From: an uncultured Prevotella sp.
Lineage (GTDB): Bacteria > Bacteroidota > Bacteroidia > Bacteroidales > Bacteroidaceae
Reading direction: 5' to 3'
Length of the DNA stretch: 45,882 bases
Assembly: GCA_900557035.1 (NCBI GenBank)
Contig: USRA01000009.1
Location: forward strand, 1-45,882
Shown: piece by piece, positions 23,714-30,776 of the stretch
Position numbering within the stretch: position 1 is the first letter of the stretch
How the letters are laid out: the number at the start of each line of letters is the position of its first letter
Made by a program: the position numbers and the translations under genes
Notes under the pieces: generated by a model
What the model was told of the DNA's origin: nothing
What the model saw: the letters and a program-made list of their open reading frames with translations, nothing else
Database searches by the model: none

Positions 23714-24724
23714 ATGAAGTGGAAGATAAAAGACATAGAACTGGCGAATATCAGTAGATATCGCGGTGAATTGATGGGAGCCGCCATGCTCTTCATCATT
23801 CTCTTTCATGTAGCACTGCCTAGAGAGAACGCTTTCTTCGGATTGCGCCGCATGGGCAATATAGGAGTAGATATGTTTCTGTTTCTCAGCGGCATCGGTC
23901 TGTGGTTTTCCTGGATGAAGAATCCTTCTGCCAAGCATTTCTTCATCCGCCGTTACCTGCGCATCTACCCGGCGTGGCTCATCATCGCCTGTCTCTACTA
24001 CATTCCCCGATTCCAGGGAGGAGACCTCGAGGCGTGGATCAACCTGATAGGCGAGATTACCATCAACTGGAATTTCTGGCGATACGACGAGCTTACCTTC
24101 TGGTACATCCCAGCCACCATGATGCTCTATCTCTTCGCCCCAGCCTATATGGAACTCATCAAGCGCCATCCCATCTACAAATGGCTGCCGGTGGTGATGA
24201 TCATGTGGTGCATCCTGGTGCAATACGTCACACCGATTCATCAGGCTGTAGGCCATCTGGAAATCTTCTGGAGCCGAGTACCTATCTTCTTCATCGGCAT
24301 CAATATGGGTGAGATGGTGCGCCAGAAGCAGACACTTGATGGTGCCAGCATCTGGATGATATGGCTGATGTTCCTGATGACGCTGCTCGCAAGCATCTTC
24401 CTGGAACAGGAGAAACACGGTATGTTTCCGCTCTTCCTGGAGCGTATGCTCTACATCCCGCTAACCATCACGAGCATCCTGCTCCTGAACCGCATCTTCC
24501 GCCGTACCCCAGGATGGTTTAACCGCAGCTTCATGCTGGTAGGAGCTTTGAGCCTGGAATGCTATCTCATCCACATCCACTTCGTGCTCCATTATATCGA
24601 GCCTCATCACTTGGGATACTGGCCAACCTTCATCCTCTGCATTGCCATCACCCTGCCACTCTCCTGGATATTGAGCAAGATTGCAGAATGGATTTCCAAG
24701 GAATTATCTCAGATTATTAAATAA
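23714..24724 (+). CDS. membrane acyltransferase (acyltransferase 3 family) B
   Basis: A 336-residue polytopic protein with roughly ten membrane helices. The N-terminal RGELMGAAMLFIILFHV and GNIGVDMFLFLSGIGLWFSW match acyltransferase 3, with the conserved His in the first helix. It probably acylates a surface glycan. It follows acyltransferase A by 84 bp, including the hairpin repeat, and precedes the UbiA-family gene by 35 bp in the same direction. It is clearly diverged from A and C, so separate substrates are likely. Confidence 0.85.
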   Translation: MKWKIKDIELANISRYRGELMGAAMLFIILFHVALPRENAFFGLRRMGNIGVDMFLFLSGIGLWFSWMKNPSAKHFFIRRYLRIYPAWLIIACLYYIPRFQGGDLEAWINLIGEITINWNFWRYDELTFWYIPATMMLYLFAPAYMELIKRHPIYKWLPVVMIMWCILVQYVTPIHQAVGHLEIFWSRVPIFFIGINMGEMVRQKQTLDGASIWMIWLMFLMTLLASIFLEQEKHGMFPLFLERMLYIPLTITSILLLNRIFRRTPGWFNRSFMLVGALSLECYLIHIHFVLHYIEPHHLGYWPTFILCIAITLPLSWILSKIAEWISKELSQIIK

Positions 24725-24759
24725 AAAGAATCATCTTAGATTAAATAAAAGAAATTTAT

Positions 24760-25665
24760 ATGAACGAGAATGAAATAAAAGATAGCCGGGGCTTCGCTGC
24801 CTTGATGCGCCTGATCCGCCCGAAACAGTGGATCAAGAATATGTTTATCTTCGTGCCCCTCTTCTTTGGTGGTGCCTTGTTTCATACAGATGCCCTGCTG
24901 GCGGGTCTGATTGCTTTCTTTGCGTACAGCTTTGCCGCATCGAGCATCTATTGCTTCAACGATATCCATGATGTGGAGGCAGACCGCCGCCATTCGGTGA
25001 AATGTCACCGCCCTATCGCTTCAGGAGCCGTAAGCATCAGGCAGGCTTACGCTTTGATGTTTCTGATGCTCATCCTCTCGATGGGGGTATGCTGTCTGCT
25101 CGATTCGTGGGAGACGATGGGAATCATCGCCTTCTATTGGATCATGAACCTCTGCTATTGCGCCAAGCTCAAGCAGTATGCCATCATCGATGTGTGCATC
25201 GTGGCATTCGGATTTGTGCTCCGCTTGCTGGCGGGTGGCGTCGCTACGCACATCATGCTCAGTAAATGGATTGTGCTGATGACCTTCCTCATCACCCTCT
25301 TCATGAGTTTTGCCAAGCGCCGCGATGACGTGCTGCGAATGGAAAAGACGGGCGAGGCTCCCCGAAAGAATACGAGCCGATACAACCTCACCTTCATCAA
25401 TCAGGCTATCACCATTACGGCATCAGTTACCCTGGTATGCTACATCATGTACACGGTGAGTCCTGAAGTAATAGAGAATTTCCATACCGAATACCTCTAT
25501 CTTACCAGCGTATTTGTATTGGTAGGTTTGCTGAGATACATCCAGATTGCAGTGGTTGACCAGCAGAGCGGCGACCCTACGAAAATTATCCTGCGCGACA
25601 GAATCACGCAGTTTATCGTTCTTGCCTGGCTGCTCTCCTTCCTCATCCTTATCTATATCGTATAA
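24760..25665 (+). CDS. UbiA-family prenyltransferase, DPPR-synthase-like
   Basis: A 301-residue protein with about eight or nine membrane helices. The first Asp-rich motif is NDIHDVEADRRH, preceded by MRLIRPKQWIKNMFIFVPLFFGG, which is characteristic of the phosphoribosyltransferase branch of UbiA (Rv3806c-like): it joins prenyl phosphate and PRPP to give prenylphosphoryl-5-phosphoribose. The next gene is a HAD-IB phosphatase and GtrA follows two genes later, the expected companions for making and flipping a prenyl-phosphate pentose. A menaquinone or heme role is less likely because of the N-terminal motif and context. Confidence 0.85.
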   Translation: MNENEIKDSRGFAALMRLIRPKQWIKNMFIFVPLFFGGALFHTDALLAGLIAFFAYSFAASSIYCFNDIHDVEADRRHSVKCHRPIASGAVSIRQAYALMFLMLILSMGVCCLLDSWETMGIIAFYWIMNLCYCAKLKQYAIIDVCIVAFGFVLRLLAGGVATHIMLSKWIVLMTFLITLFMSFAKRRDDVLRMEKTGEAPRKNTSRYNLTFINQAITITASVTLVCYIMYTVSPEVIENFHTEYLYLTSVFVLVGLLRYIQIAVVDQQSGDPTKIILRDRITQFIVLAWLLSFLILIYIV

Positions 25666-25695
25666 GAAAGAGTTAATCCAAAAGAAGAACAAGAA

Positions 25696-25716
25696 ATGAA
25701 GAAGAACAAAAAATGA
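25696..25716 (+). other. micro-ORF MKKNKK made by a 17-bp duplication
   Basis: The sequence AAGAAGAACAA(G/A)AAATG occurs twice in tandem (17-base offset). The first ATG opens a six-codon frame ending in TGA at 25714-25716, which overlaps the real start at 25713 as ATGA. It could couple or reduce translation of the phosphatase. Confidence 0.5.
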
Positions 25717-26321
25717 AGAAGAAAATATACTGTTTCGATTTCGACGGAACACTGACAACGAGCGATACCTTACTGGAATTCATCAAATATGCCAAGGGAA
25801 CCAGTCGTTTCCTGATGGTTTTCCTGAAGTACAGCCCACTGCTGGTATTGATGAAACTGCATCTTTATCCCAACTGGAAGGCAAAACAGCAGATCTTTGC
25901 CCACCTCTTTGCCGGCATGCGCATCGAAAAGTTTGATGCTCTCTGCCGTGGTTTTGCAGAAGAAAGCCAGCATCTGCTCCGCCCGAAAGGCATCACCCTG
26001 ATGCACGAAGCACTGGTGGCAGGAGCCCAGGTTTTTATCGTAAGCGCCAGCATTGACAACTGGGTTCGCCCTTTCTTTGATATCCGCAACCTGAAAGGTG
26101 TTCAGGTACTCGGCACCCAGATAGAAGTAGAAGACGGCAAGCTGACAGGCAACTTCAAGTCAAACAATTGCTACGGAAAGGAGAAGGTGCATCGCATCGC
26201 AGAGGCACTTAAACCTTTCGAACGTTCAGAATATGAGATAGAAGCCTTTGGAGATAGCCGTGGAGACAAAGAGATGCTTGCCTTCGCCGACAAGGGACAT
26301 TTCAAACCATTCCGAGAATAA
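25713..26321 (+). CDS. HAD-IB family phosphatase
   Basis: A 202-residue soluble phosphatase of the HAD superfamily (SerB-like subclass IB). Motif I is DFDGTL with D9 as nucleophile and D11 as acid/base; motif II is the Ser of VSASIDNW; motif III is a Lys near NNCYGKEK; motif IV is FGDSRGDKEM. A helical cap follows motif I. It lies 47 bp after the UbiA-family gene. The pairing suggests it removes the 5-phosphate from prenylphosphoryl-phosphoribose, a step assigned to other phosphatases in mycobacteria; this is inference from context. Confidence 0.88.
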   Translation: MKKKIYCFDFDGTLTTSDTLLEFIKYAKGTSRFLMVFLKYSPLLVLMKLHLYPNWKAKQQIFAHLFAGMRIEKFDALCRGFAEESQHLLRPKGITLMHEALVAGAQVFIVSASIDNWVRPFFDIRNLKGVQVLGTQIEVEDGKLTGNFKSNNCYGKEKVHRIAEALKPFERSEYEIEAFGDSRGDKEMLAFADKGHFKPFRE

Positions 26322-26347
26322 CAAATTTCAATTTTACAGAAAATAAC

Positions 26348-27325
26348 ATGAAAAGAAATACAGACCTCGACTTGATACGAGCCATCCTCATCATTCTCAT
26401 GATATTGATTCATATTGTGAACTTCGGCAATGCATATCCACATCTGAAGGCAGGCATTCTCTCGTTTATGATGCCTACCTTTCTCATCATCACGGGTTAT
26501 CTTGTCAATATCGAGAAAAGTCCCAAGCAAATGGGAATATACCTGATGTGTCTCGCCCTACCCTACGTTATCATGGTATCCGGTTTCTCTGTACTTTCCT
26601 ATTTCATGCCCGTAAGAGATGGCATCACGGAATTATCCTTCTCACAGATTTGCGAGAAGATATTTGTCACATCCATAGGTCCTTATTGGTTTATCCAGAC
26701 GATGATCATCTGTGGCTTTCTTTATTATATCAGTTTCAAGGGGGCTACATGGGAAACCCTCAAACAAGGAAAAACGACGATGAATACCACTACAAGCCTC
26801 TTCATCTTCGCCACCCTACTCTTGCTGGCATCTAAGACACCCGCTCTTTCGCCCAGTGCCGCAGCCTATTATTTCATCGGTGCAGCAATTCGCCAATGCC
26901 ATATAGAGTTTGGCAAGATATTCCATCCTTCCCCTGCAGCCTTACTGCTCTGGTTCAGCTTGCTGGGCTTAGAGGAATGGTACGACTGGGGATGCCTGGC
27001 TGTAATCTTCTCCTGCTGGTGCTGCATTTCGTCATTGATGTGGATACATAGCCTCATCACTCGCATTCAAAGCAGGATCTACATCCAAAAGATAGATAAC
27101 ACCTTATTATATATAGGGCGCAACACGCTGCCTATCTATCTCTTCCATCCCATCTTTACGATGGCTGCGAAGTTCTATCATCCCCTCTTTGCCTGGGACA
27201 AGAGTGAGATCTCGTTTGCTGTCGTCACCATCATCCTTGCCATTACAGGCAGCCTGCTCATTGCCAAGATGATGGAGAAGACCAAACTGGCTTATCTCTT
27301 CGGAAAAGGGAAACTATTAAGATAA
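26348..27325 (+). CDS. membrane acyltransferase (acyltransferase 3 family) C
   Basis: A 325-residue polytopic protein. The N-terminus DLDLIRAILIILMILIHIVNFG has the Arg and His of acyltransferase 3, and MMPTFLIITGYLV and LPIYLFHPIF recur as in the family. Around ten membrane helices are expected. It follows the phosphatase by 26 bp in the same direction and is probably on the same message. Likely it adds an acetyl or other acyl group to the glycan built by this region. The donor and acceptor cannot be read from sequence. Confidence 0.82.
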   Translation: MKRNTDLDLIRAILIILMILIHIVNFGNAYPHLKAGILSFMMPTFLIITGYLVNIEKSPKQMGIYLMCLALPYVIMVSGFSVLSYFMPVRDGITELSFSQICEKIFVTSIGPYWFIQTMIICGFLYYISFKGATWETLKQGKTTMNTTTSLFIFATLLLLASKTPALSPSAAAYYFIGAAIRQCHIEFGKIFHPSPAALLLWFSLLGLEEWYDWGCLAVIFSCWCCISSLMWIHSLITRIQSRIYIQKIDNTLLYIGRNTLPIYLFHPIFTMAAKFYHPLFAWDKSEISFAVVTIILAITGSLLIAKMMEKTKLAYLFGKGKLLR

Positions 27326-27358
27326 ATCCAGGCAGATTAATATTTTGTAGAAAGAATA

Positions 27359-27390
27359 TTTGCTAGAAACAGGAAAAAGGCGTATTTTTG
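27359..27390 (+). promoter_or_regulatory. promoter of the gtrA-family gene
   Basis: TTTG at 27359-27362, 20 bases, TATTTTTG at 27383-27390. The ATG at 27412 lies 21 bases after the box. Earlier in-frame starts fall in the box and are excluded. Confidence 0.75.
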
Positions 27391-27411
27391 CACGCCGTAA
27401 AAGATAAAACA

Positions 27412-27849
27412 ATGAATATCAAGAACAAGATTAATAATATGGATGATGCCAGACGGGAAAAGCTGGGCGAAGTCATCAGATTCGGAATCGTAGGCGGACT
27501 GGCTACGGTGCTGCAATATGGCATCTATCTGGCTATGATGCCGGTGCTGAACCATTTCATTCCACGAATGGGTGATCACAGTCTGGCTACCACAGCCAAC
27601 ACCATCGCCTACATCGTGAGCTTCATCTTCAATTTCATCGCCAGCACCCGATACACCTTCAAGGTGAAGGCAAACGCCAAGCGAGGTGCCGGCTTCACCC
27701 TCTCACATGTGGTAAACTATACGATGCAAACCGTCTGCCTCAACCTCTTCGTTGGTCTGGGGCTCGCCAAACAGTGGGCGATGATTCCTACCCTCTGTAT
27801 CTGTATCCCCGTTAATTTCCTATTAGTAAGATTCTTCCTGAAGAAATAG
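27412..27849 (+). CDS. GtrA-family membrane protein
   Basis: A 145-residue protein with four membrane helices, beginning after a short basic stretch with VIRFGIVGGLATVLQYGIYL, typical of GtrA. GtrA proteins are thought to move or recruit prenyl-phosphate-linked sugars; in mycobacteria Rv3789 belongs to this family and lies with arabinan genes. It sits downstream of the UbiA and phosphatase genes and upstream of the first GT-C-like gene, so it may flip the prenyl-phosphate pentose to the periplasmic face. It has its own promoter. Confidence 0.88.
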   Translation: MNIKNKINNMDDARREKLGEVIRFGIVGGLATVLQYGIYLAMMPVLNHFIPRMGDHSLATTANTIAYIVSFIFNFIASTRYTFKVKANAKRGAGFTLSHVVNYTMQTVCLNLFVGLGLAKQWAMIPTLCICIPVNFLLVRFFLKK

Positions 27850-27850
27850 A

Positions 27851-27942
27851 AGAATCTCCGAAAACCCGAAAGAGAAAGACAGAGAAAGACAAAGACTAAG
27901 AGAAGATTCCTCTCAAAACTTGAAAGAGAAAGAAATAGAAAG
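27851..27942 (+). repeat. degenerate direct duplication in the leader of the next gene
   Basis: Two blocks of about 40 bases (27851-27888 and 27903-27942) share the order AGAATC/AGATTC, CAAAAC/GAAAAC, TTGAAAGAGAAAG. The second ends three bases before the ATG at 27945. The spacer is purine-rich and has no other feature. Confidence 0.55.
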
Positions 27943-27944
27943 AT

Positions 27945-29453
27945 ATGAAAAAGATATTCGATATTTTCAAGATCAAGAAAGAAGAAAAATGGCTCGCCCT
28001 GGGCATTTTTCTGGCGCTTGCTGTTCTAAATGGTGTAGTGATAGCCCGCTATGCCAGTCATTTCACCCTCATCACGGATGATTATTACAAGAATTTCATC
28101 CGCCACTTCTGCGTATCGGGCTTCGACCCGCTTACCTACTGGGTATTGAGCGACTGGAATGCAGCATACAATGTATATCGCCATCCGCTGCTCGCCTTCT
28201 ATATGTATATACCTTACCTCATCAATATGGGTCTGATGAAACTCACAGGCTACAACTGTGCCCTTTTCATCGCGGTAATCATCCAGATATTCTGCGGATT
28301 CTATGCCACCCTTTTCCTGAAGAGAATCTTCCGGGAGGTAATGGATCTCGACAAGACGGCATCTCATATCCTCACCCTGTTGTTCTTCTCCTTCGGATAT
28401 GTGATGGTCACCTGCATCGTGCCCGACCATTTCGTCATCTCCATGATGCTGCTCATCCTGGCACTCTACGTATCCGGTCTCAGAATGAAACATCACCATC
28501 CGCTCAAGATATGGCAGAGCGTGGTATATTTTATCCTTACAGCCGGTACATCGCTCAATAATGGATTGAAAATATTCTTCTCAGCATTCTTCATGAATGG
28601 AAAGGGATTCTTCCGACCGAAATATCTTCTCCTGGCTGTCATCCTGCCAGCCGCCCTGCTGTGGGGTTTCTGCAGATGGGAATACCGCGTCTTCGTATGG
28701 CCTAACGAGATGGCACGCAAGGAACTGAAAGCCAAGAAAGCGGCTGAGAAGAAAGCCAGACAGGAACGTATGGCACAGATCAAGCATACCCGTGATTCGC
28801 TGACAAACGACTCCATCAAAAGAGGCTTGAAGATTGTCTCTGCTCAGGAGATAGCCCAGAAAGCCAAGAACGACAGCATAAGGAAGGCAAAGGAACTGGC
28901 TAAGAAAGAAGCCAAAAAGAAAAGGGGTCCTAAGCAAGGTGCCCCTATCATGAAAGGTGAATTCATGAACTGGACGGATGCTACAAGCTCCCGCACACAG
29001 TCGATCATCGAAAATCTGATGGGCGAATCTATCCAGCTGCATCAGGATTATGTGCTGGAGGACGAATTGCGCCATCGCCCGATGTTCGTGAAATACCGAT
29101 ACGCCATCAATTATATGGTAGAAGCAGTTATCATGCTACTGTTTGTTGCCGGCATCTGGGCGGGCAGAAAGAGCAAGTATCTCTGGCTGGTGATGTCGTA
29201 TTTCGGTCTAGATATGATGCTGCATATCGGACTCGGCTTCGGTCTCAACGAGGTATATATCATGACGGGGCACTGGATATACGCCATTCCGATAGCCATC
29301 GGTTTCCTTCTGAAGCAAAAACGACAGCTGCCAAACCAAGAACTGCCACTCCGACAGCAGCTCTACAGCCGCTGCCTGAAAGGCGTATTGCTCGTCCTGG
29401 GTCTGGCACTGCTGATATACAATGGTACTCTGATTATCGGATATTTCTTTTAA
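27945..29453 (+). CDS. polytopic membrane protein, GT-C-like, copy 1
   Basis: A 502-residue protein with about ten membrane helices; I read it as a Bacteroidota family of unknown function (possibly DUF6080). GT-C-like features: an acidic TDDYY in the first external loop, a basic-aromatic YRHPLL after the second helix, and a late GFGLNEVYIMTGHW motif. These suggest a glycosyltransferase using a prenyl-phosphate sugar, though no family proof is visible. Between helices, residues near 250-340 form a Lys/Ala/Glu-rich insertion (KKAAEKKARQERM…), likely a cytoplasmic or periplasmic coiled coil, that the paralogue at 30777 mostly lacks. The gene follows gtrA by 95 bp. Confidence 0.75.
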   Translation: MKKIFDIFKIKKEEKWLALGIFLALAVLNGVVIARYASHFTLITDDYYKNFIRHFCVSGFDPLTYWVLSDWNAAYNVYRHPLLAFYMYIPYLINMGLMKLTGYNCALFIAVIIQIFCGFYATLFLKRIFREVMDLDKTASHILTLLFFSFGYVMVTCIVPDHFVISMMLLILALYVSGLRMKHHHPLKIWQSVVYFILTAGTSLNNGLKIFFSAFFMNGKGFFRPKYLLLAVILPAALLWGFCRWEYRVFVWPNEMARKELKAKKAAEKKARQERMAQIKHTRDSLTNDSIKRGLKIVSAQEIAQKAKNDSIRKAKELAKKEAKKKRGPKQGAPIMKGEFMNWTDATSSRTQSIIENLMGESIQLHQDYVLEDELRHRPMFVKYRYAINYMVEAVIMLLFVAGIWAGRKSKYLWLVMSYFGLDMMLHIGLGFGLNEVYIMTGHWIYAIPIAIGFLLKQKRQLPNQELPLRQQLYSRCLKGVLLVLGLALLIYNGTLIIGYFF

Positions 29454-29461
29454 TTCTGATA

Positions 29462-30487
29462 TTAAGCATGCTTATCTCTTCCAATCATCTTGCGCCATCT
29501 GCGAGCCATCGCCTTGAAGATGCTGGAGAAATTACCATATCTCAGATTCAGAAAGAGTTCTTCCAGGGAGCGTGACATCTTGATGAATGGATGTCCCCAG
29601 GCATTAATCTTGTACACCCGCTCCTTGAAATCTACGTTTTCCACTACATATTTAGGATGTTTTAGCGGAAACTCCAGTTCATGGCGCTTCATGGTGAAGA
29701 TTCTGCGATAAGCCTTGGGAGTCGTCTTCATGCTGCCCGAGAAATGGGTGGAGTCATCAGAGAGACCCAGATTATTGATCAGATTCCTGCATGGCATGAT
29801 GGCAAGACTGGAATTCAACAGCATCGAAGCCCAGAAGATGCTTTCATAAAACTCCTTTCCACTATGGGCATGATCCCTGCACATCGGGATGAAGTCCTTA
29901 CGGAGTCCACGCTGGCGAACCACCGATTCCAACTGTCGCATCGCCTGCCTATCGTGCAGAAAGGCATAGTCACCCTCCCATTTGTCCACCACACGGCGCC
30001 ACGATGCCCATCCCCAGATAGAGAAGACAGAAGTAAAGAAATAGCTGTCCTCGCAGTCGGGGGTCACCTCATCTTCATTGAATCCGGCAATCATGGCAAT
30101 ACGTTCGTCGTGCTCATAGCGGTCGAGCATCTCCTTGCAGAAAGGGAAGAAAGATTGGGAAGGCACATCGTCATCTTCCAGCACGATACACTTATCCACA
30201 ATCGAGAAAGCCCATTTCTGTGAGAGATACTCCGATGGATCGCATCCCTGGTTCTTGGTCTGATAAGATCTGTGCACCTCGCACTCCCAATCAATATTCT
30301 CATCTGATGCTATCTGCCGGCATGCCTCGATACCTGGCACATCCCGTTCACCTCTTGCTCCATCCTGATAGAGGAACAACTGGGCTGGACGAGCCTTCTT
30401 CACCTCGTCAAACACTTTCTGGAAATTGTCGGGACGATTGAAGAAAAGCATCAATACGGCGACATCAATCTTAGCAGGTTGTTTCAT
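29462..30487 (-). CDS. glycosyltransferase, GNT-I/HlpA-like fold
   Basis: A 341-residue cytosolic GT-A-type glycosyltransferase. The start IDVAVLMLFFNRPDNFQKVFDEV and QLFLYQDGARGE lead to the metal-binding LEDDDVPS, then SIWGWASWRRV, a combination seen in bacterial relatives of GT13 and in HlpA-like proteins. Donor and acceptor are unknown. It is the only leftward gene within the rightward glycan run, lying tail-to-tail with the first GT-C-like gene (eight bases). Its start is preceded by a structured RNA and a strong promoter on the same strand. Confidence 0.82.
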   Translation of the reverse strand: MKQPAKIDVAVLMLFFNRPDNFQKVFDEVKKARPAQLFLYQDGARGERDVPGIEACRQIASDENIDWECEVHRSYQTKNQGCDPSEYLSQKWAFSIVDKCIVLEDDDVPSQSFFPFCKEMLDRYEHDERIAMIAGFNEDEVTPDCEDSYFFTSVFSIWGWASWRRVVDKWEGDYAFLHDRQAMRQLESVVRQRGLRKDFIPMCRDHAHSGKEFYESIFWASMLLNSSLAIMPCRNLINNLGLSDDSTHFSGSMKTTPKAYRRIFTMKRHELEFPLKHPKYVVENVDFKERVYKINAWGHPFIKMSRSLEELFLNLRYGNFSSIFKAMARRWRKMIGRDKHA

Positions 30488-30520
30488 ATATATATTACTT
30501 GTTTACAATATTAGCCAATA

Positions 30521-30640
30521 CAAAAAACTCTACTGAACTCTCGCAAGCGGTTCTAGAACGGGCTGATGGTCCAAAAGTACCTAAAGCAGCATGCCCTTTC
30601 AGGCGTGTGGAGCCTACTGGCTAAGTTCAGTACCATATCT
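30521..30640 (-). ncRNA. compact structured RNA ahead of the glycosyltransferase (6S-like or leader RNA)
   Basis: On the minus strand, TACTGAACT (30632-30624) pairs perfectly with AGTTCAGTA (30539-30531) to close a ~100-base domain. Inside are AGCC/GGCT with an AGTA loop, GCC/GGC, and GCUG/CAGC enclosing GGU/ACC. A GAGTTTTTTG tail follows the closing stem (30530-30521), like an intrinsic terminator. A near-ideal promoter lies just upstream (30645-30676). The apical loop contains TACTTTTG, itself a match to the -7 consensus, as a promoter-mimic 6S RNA would. About 120 bases long with no reading frame. It could be a small RNA (Bacteroidota 6S-like) or a leader controlling the gene 33 bases downstream; the identity is not proven. 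Confidence 0.6.
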
Positions 30641-30644
30641 CCTG

Positions 30645-30676
30645 CAAAGATAACCTAAAAAGCAGACAATGCCAAA
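30645..30676 (-). promoter_or_regulatory. strong promoter of the structured RNA
   Basis: On the minus strand TTTG (30676-30673), 20 bases, TATCTTTG (30652-30645): a full consensus match. Start of transcription is expected near 30638, right at the base of the closing stem. Confidence 0.8.
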
Positions 30677-30747
30677 TAAACCGCCACAAAAAACCAGCCG
30701 GAATGAAATATTTCCTCATTTTTCTTCCCACAATCAATTTTTTACAC

Positions 30748-30755
30748 TAACTTTG
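30748..30755 (+). promoter_or_regulatory. -7 box for the second GT-C-like gene
   Basis: TAACTTTG followed by CAGCC, 21 bases before the ATG at 30777. No clear -33 TTG was found. It rules out the in-frame ATG at 30669 as the start. Confidence 0.55.
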
Positions 30756-30776
30756 CAGCCAAATAAGAATAAAACG

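Noticed and set aside
30521..30640. tRNA or SRP RNA as the identity of the structured RNA
   Set aside because: No cloverleaf with a 7-bp acceptor stem and T-arm consensus was found, and there is no GGAA-tetraloop helix of SRP RNA. The palindromic TTCTAGAA only superficially resembles a T-arm.
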